DNA of 64,000 nt from Leptolyngbya sp. O-77 (GTDB taxonomy: Bacteria > Cyanobacteriota > Cyanobacteriia > Elainellales > Elainellaceae): the NCBI RefSeq assembly GCF_001548395.1, contig NZ_AP017367.1:4129001-4193000 (forward strand). The letters are read 5' to 3'. A program made the position numbers and the translations under genes. A model generated the notes under the pieces. It ran no database searches and was not told where the DNA came from. It worked only from the letters and a program-made list of their open reading frames with translations. Shown one piece after another: positions 62,317 to 64,000 of this stretch (position 1 is its first letter; each line of letters opens with the position of its first letter).

Positions 62317-63507
62317 TTACTCAGTTGCTTTCCCGGACTGCCGAAAGGGTAAATCTGCATTGATTGCCTCAATCTCCTGCTGTTCTAGCTCGTTGACTTC
62401 CTGGATGTAGTGATTCAGGATTTTCGACAGGCGCGGTTCATAGAAGCGGTGCAGGGAGTGGTTTGGCGTGGCGGGGAAGCCGCGACGCTTTTTGTGGCGG
62501 CCGCCTGCGCCGGGGTCGAAGGTCTGGATGTTGTGGGCGATCGCCCATTCGATCGGCGTATAGTAGCAGGTGTCGAAGTGCAGGTTCTCAATCTCTTGCA
62601 GCGACCCCCAATAGCGCCCGTATAGCTGATCCCCTTTGGTAAAGCAAAGCGACATGCCAACGGGGTGCTGCGGGTCTTGCTCGGCATAGGCCGCAACCAT
62701 CACCGTGCGGTGGCGATAGGTGGGATGAAGCTGCTCAAAAAACTGGCGCGTCAGATACTTGCTGCCCCACCAGCCAAACTTGTCGCAGGTGTCGCTGTAG
62801 AAGCGATACATCAGGCTGTATAAAGCCTTGGGGATGTCGTCTCCGGTGTGAACCCGCATCGTTAGTCCGGCGGCAGCGACGGCTTTGCGCTCGCGCTTGA
62901 TGTTGCGGCGCTGGTTAGCGTTGAAGCTGCCGAGATAGTCGTCAAAGGTCTGGAAGCCGTGGTTTTGCCAGATATAGCTGTGGTGCAGCCAGGGGCGGAA
63001 GCCGTGCGGCTCGATCATCGGTCGCCAGGTCGGGGCAGCATAGAGAAAGTGGCAGCCCGAAATATTGTTGCTGAGGCAAAACTGGTCGATCGCCCCCACC
63101 ATCAGCGCCGTCAGTTCCGCTTCGTCTTCTCCGGGGGCGATGAGAAAGCGGTAGCCCTCCGCTGGGGTAAAGGGCGACATGCCCAAAAGCTTGGGATAGT
63201 AGGCGATTCGCAGCCGCTGCGCCAGTTCTGCCCACTGGTGGTCAAAGACAAACTCGCCGTAGCTGTGGCCCTTGAGATACATCGGCGCGGCGGCAATTAG
63301 CGTGCGATCGCGCCAGAGGGTGAGGTGATTGGGCAGCCAGCCCGCCTTGGCCGTGGCGCTGCCAGAGCTTTCCAGGTTGTGCAGCCAGTCCCATTCCAAA
63401 AACGGCGTTTTGAGCGGCAGTGCCAGTTCGTCCCAAGCAGCCTGGGGCACTTCGGCGATCGCCTGAATCCAGTTCACAGTAAGGCGGGGGCGAGTCTGTT
63501 CGGGCAT
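62317..63507 (-). CDS. GNAT-family (DUF482/FemAB-like) acyltransferase
   Basis: From ATG 63507 (MPEQTRPRLTVNWIQAI) the product has 396 residues. WDELALPLKTPFLEWDWLHNLE, AAPMYLKGHSYGEFVFDHQWA, RRNIKRERKAVAAAGLTMR, CDKFGWWGSKYLTRQFFEQL and FDPGAGGRHKKRRGF match the DUF482 group, which has the GNAT fold and is related to peptidoglycan-type Fem transferases. The substrate is unknown. A start at 63576 would add 23 Pro/Lys/Ser residues encoded by a ttggattttgg-type intergenic repeat, so I reject it. Confidence 0.88.
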   Translation of the reverse strand: MPEQTRPRLTVNWIQAIAEVPQAAWDELALPLKTPFLEWDWLHNLESSGSATAKAGWLPNHLTLWRDRTLIAAAPMYLKGHSYGEFVFDHQWAELAQRLRIAYYPKLLGMSPFTPAEGYRFLIAPGEDEAELTALMVGAIDQFCLSNNISGCHFLYAAPTWRPMIEPHGFRPWLHHSYIWQNHGFQTFDDYLGSFNANQRRNIKRERKAVAAAGLTMRVHTGDDIPKALYSLMYRFYSDTCDKFGWWGSKYLTRQFFEQLHPTYRHRTVMVAAYAEQDPQHPVGMSLCFTKGDQLYGRYWGSLQEIENLHFDTCYYTPIEWAIAHNIQTFDPGAGGRHKKRRGFPATPNHSLHRFYEPRLSKILNHYIQEVNELEQQEIEAINADLPFRQSGKATE

Positions 63508-63639
63508 TTTGGATTTTGGATTTTTGGATTTGGGATTTGGGGCGTTCAGGGCGGGGGGACGGAGGGCGGGTTTCATTTCTAGCGCTTGATCACGCCAGCG
63601 CCCGCCATGCCGATACGAAACATCTCTTTACAACGTAGA

Positions 63640-64000
63640 TCAATCTTTCGCTCGATGCAGGCGATAGTGCAGAAAAACTTCTTGGGCGATCGCCTCCACA
63701 GAGAGCAGTTGCAGGCGGGGGGCGGCAGTTTCTAGCCAGCCGGGGCCGCCGACGGGGGTCGGGGCGGTGCGGCCGCCCAGCAGCAGCGGACAGACGGTAA
63801 TCCAGAGGTCGTCTATTGCATCGGCAGCAAGCAGCGCGGCCACCAGTTCGCCCCCACCGCCCAACACCAGACGGTGAATGCCCAACTGGAACAGCAGCGG
63901 CAGGGCGATCGCCCAATCCAGCCCGGTCGGGGTTTCTGGCAGGGCAAACACCTGGGCAAATTCAGGCCCCGCCCGCCAGCGGTCGGCCCCAGCAGCAGTG
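63640..64000 (-). CDS. RibD C-terminal/dihydrofolate reductase-like domain protein, 5' part outside the window
   Basis: The visible C-terminal 119 residues (to the stop at 63640) contain ELVAALLAADAIDDLWITVCPLLLGG and PRLQLLSVEAIAQEVFLHYRLHR, matching the RibD_C (bacterial DHFR-like reductase) domain that acts on pyrimidines in riboflavin synthesis and related reactions. LGIHRLVLGGGGELV holds the glycine-rich NADPH-contact motif. The gene continues past 64000 on the minus strand, so whether a deaminase domain (true RibD) is present cannot be seen. Confidence 0.8.
   Translation of the reverse strand, partial: TAAGADRWRAGPEFAQVFALPETPTGLDWAIALPLLFQLGIHRLVLGGGGELVAALLAADAIDDLWITVCPLLLGGRTAPTPVGGPGWLETAAPRLQLLSVEAIAQEVFLHYRLHRAKD

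Noticed and set aside
63508..63576. N-terminal extension of the GNAT protein
   Set aside because: It is encoded by a ttggatttt-type intergenic repeat and is not family-like.

Overview
The window reads as the chromosome of a filamentous cyanobacterium. The palindrome GCGATCGC (the HIP1 element of cyanobacteria) recurs throughout, and many families are cyanobacterial: an allophycocyanin-like protein, an MPBQ methyltransferase, a DUF760 protein, a DUF3181 protein, a PCP_red protein, a class II FBP/SBPase, an NADH dehydrogenase-SelD fusion and a HetZ-family protein. A Leptolyngbya- or Thermoleptolyngbya-like host is my guess from overall flavour and is not proven. I see no prophage, transposase, plasmid module or CRISPR array.

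Layout. 0-5 kb: a broken glycosyltransferase, glcE, and a CHASE2-PAS-GGDEF cyclase. 5-13 kb: an M1 aminopeptidase with HEAT repeats, a 48-residue small protein, then asd-dapA-rnj on the minus strand. 13-18 kb: tig-clpP-clpX followed by an alpha/beta hydrolase. 18-24 kb: SWIM-domain protein, DUF760 protein, Deg/Hho protease, LysM-LytM protein, TPR protein. 24-30 kb: methyltransferase, DUF3181, 2TM protein, moaC, tRNA-Arg(ACG), a PatU-like/HetZ-like pair and a small coiled-coil protein. 30-38 kb: gatB, a ClC protein with CBS and USP domains, a CHASE2 class III cyclase and an MPBQ methyltransferase. 38-47 kb: two small proteins, an allophycocyanin-like protein, a large repeat protein, the NDH-SelD fusion and lepA. 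47-54 kb: a repeat-bearing small protein, a histidine kinase, thiS, a DUF1517 protein, a fused pair of selenodomain-associated transferases and a secreted protein. 54-64 kb: a 1197-residue substrate-binding/DUF4912/SG-repeat protein, a periplasmic protein, a PCP_red protein, glpX, cobK, a sugar-binding lipoprotein, a GNAT protein and a RibD_C fragment.

Functional themes: protein quality control (tig, clpPX, Deg/Hho, M1 peptidase), lysine/threonine precursor synthesis (asd, dapA) beside RNase J, second-messenger signalling (two CHASE2 proteins, a PAS-GAF kinase), photosynthetic carbon and pigment metabolism (glcE, glpX, cobK, MPBQ methyltransferase), and selenium-linked genes (SelD fusion, selenodomain transferases).

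Two things stand out. First, five genes are broken by extra single bases, nearly all in short mononucleotide runs; deleting them restores family-like proteins, so these breaks look like base-calling errors rather than decay. Second, the 54-58 kb protein joins a phosphate-binding-like domain, a membrane segment, two DUF4912 domains and about 300 residues of SG-unit repeats, part of it a perfectly conserved 39-bp tandem array. Short tandem arrays with 11-bp period occur in three separate intergenic regions.
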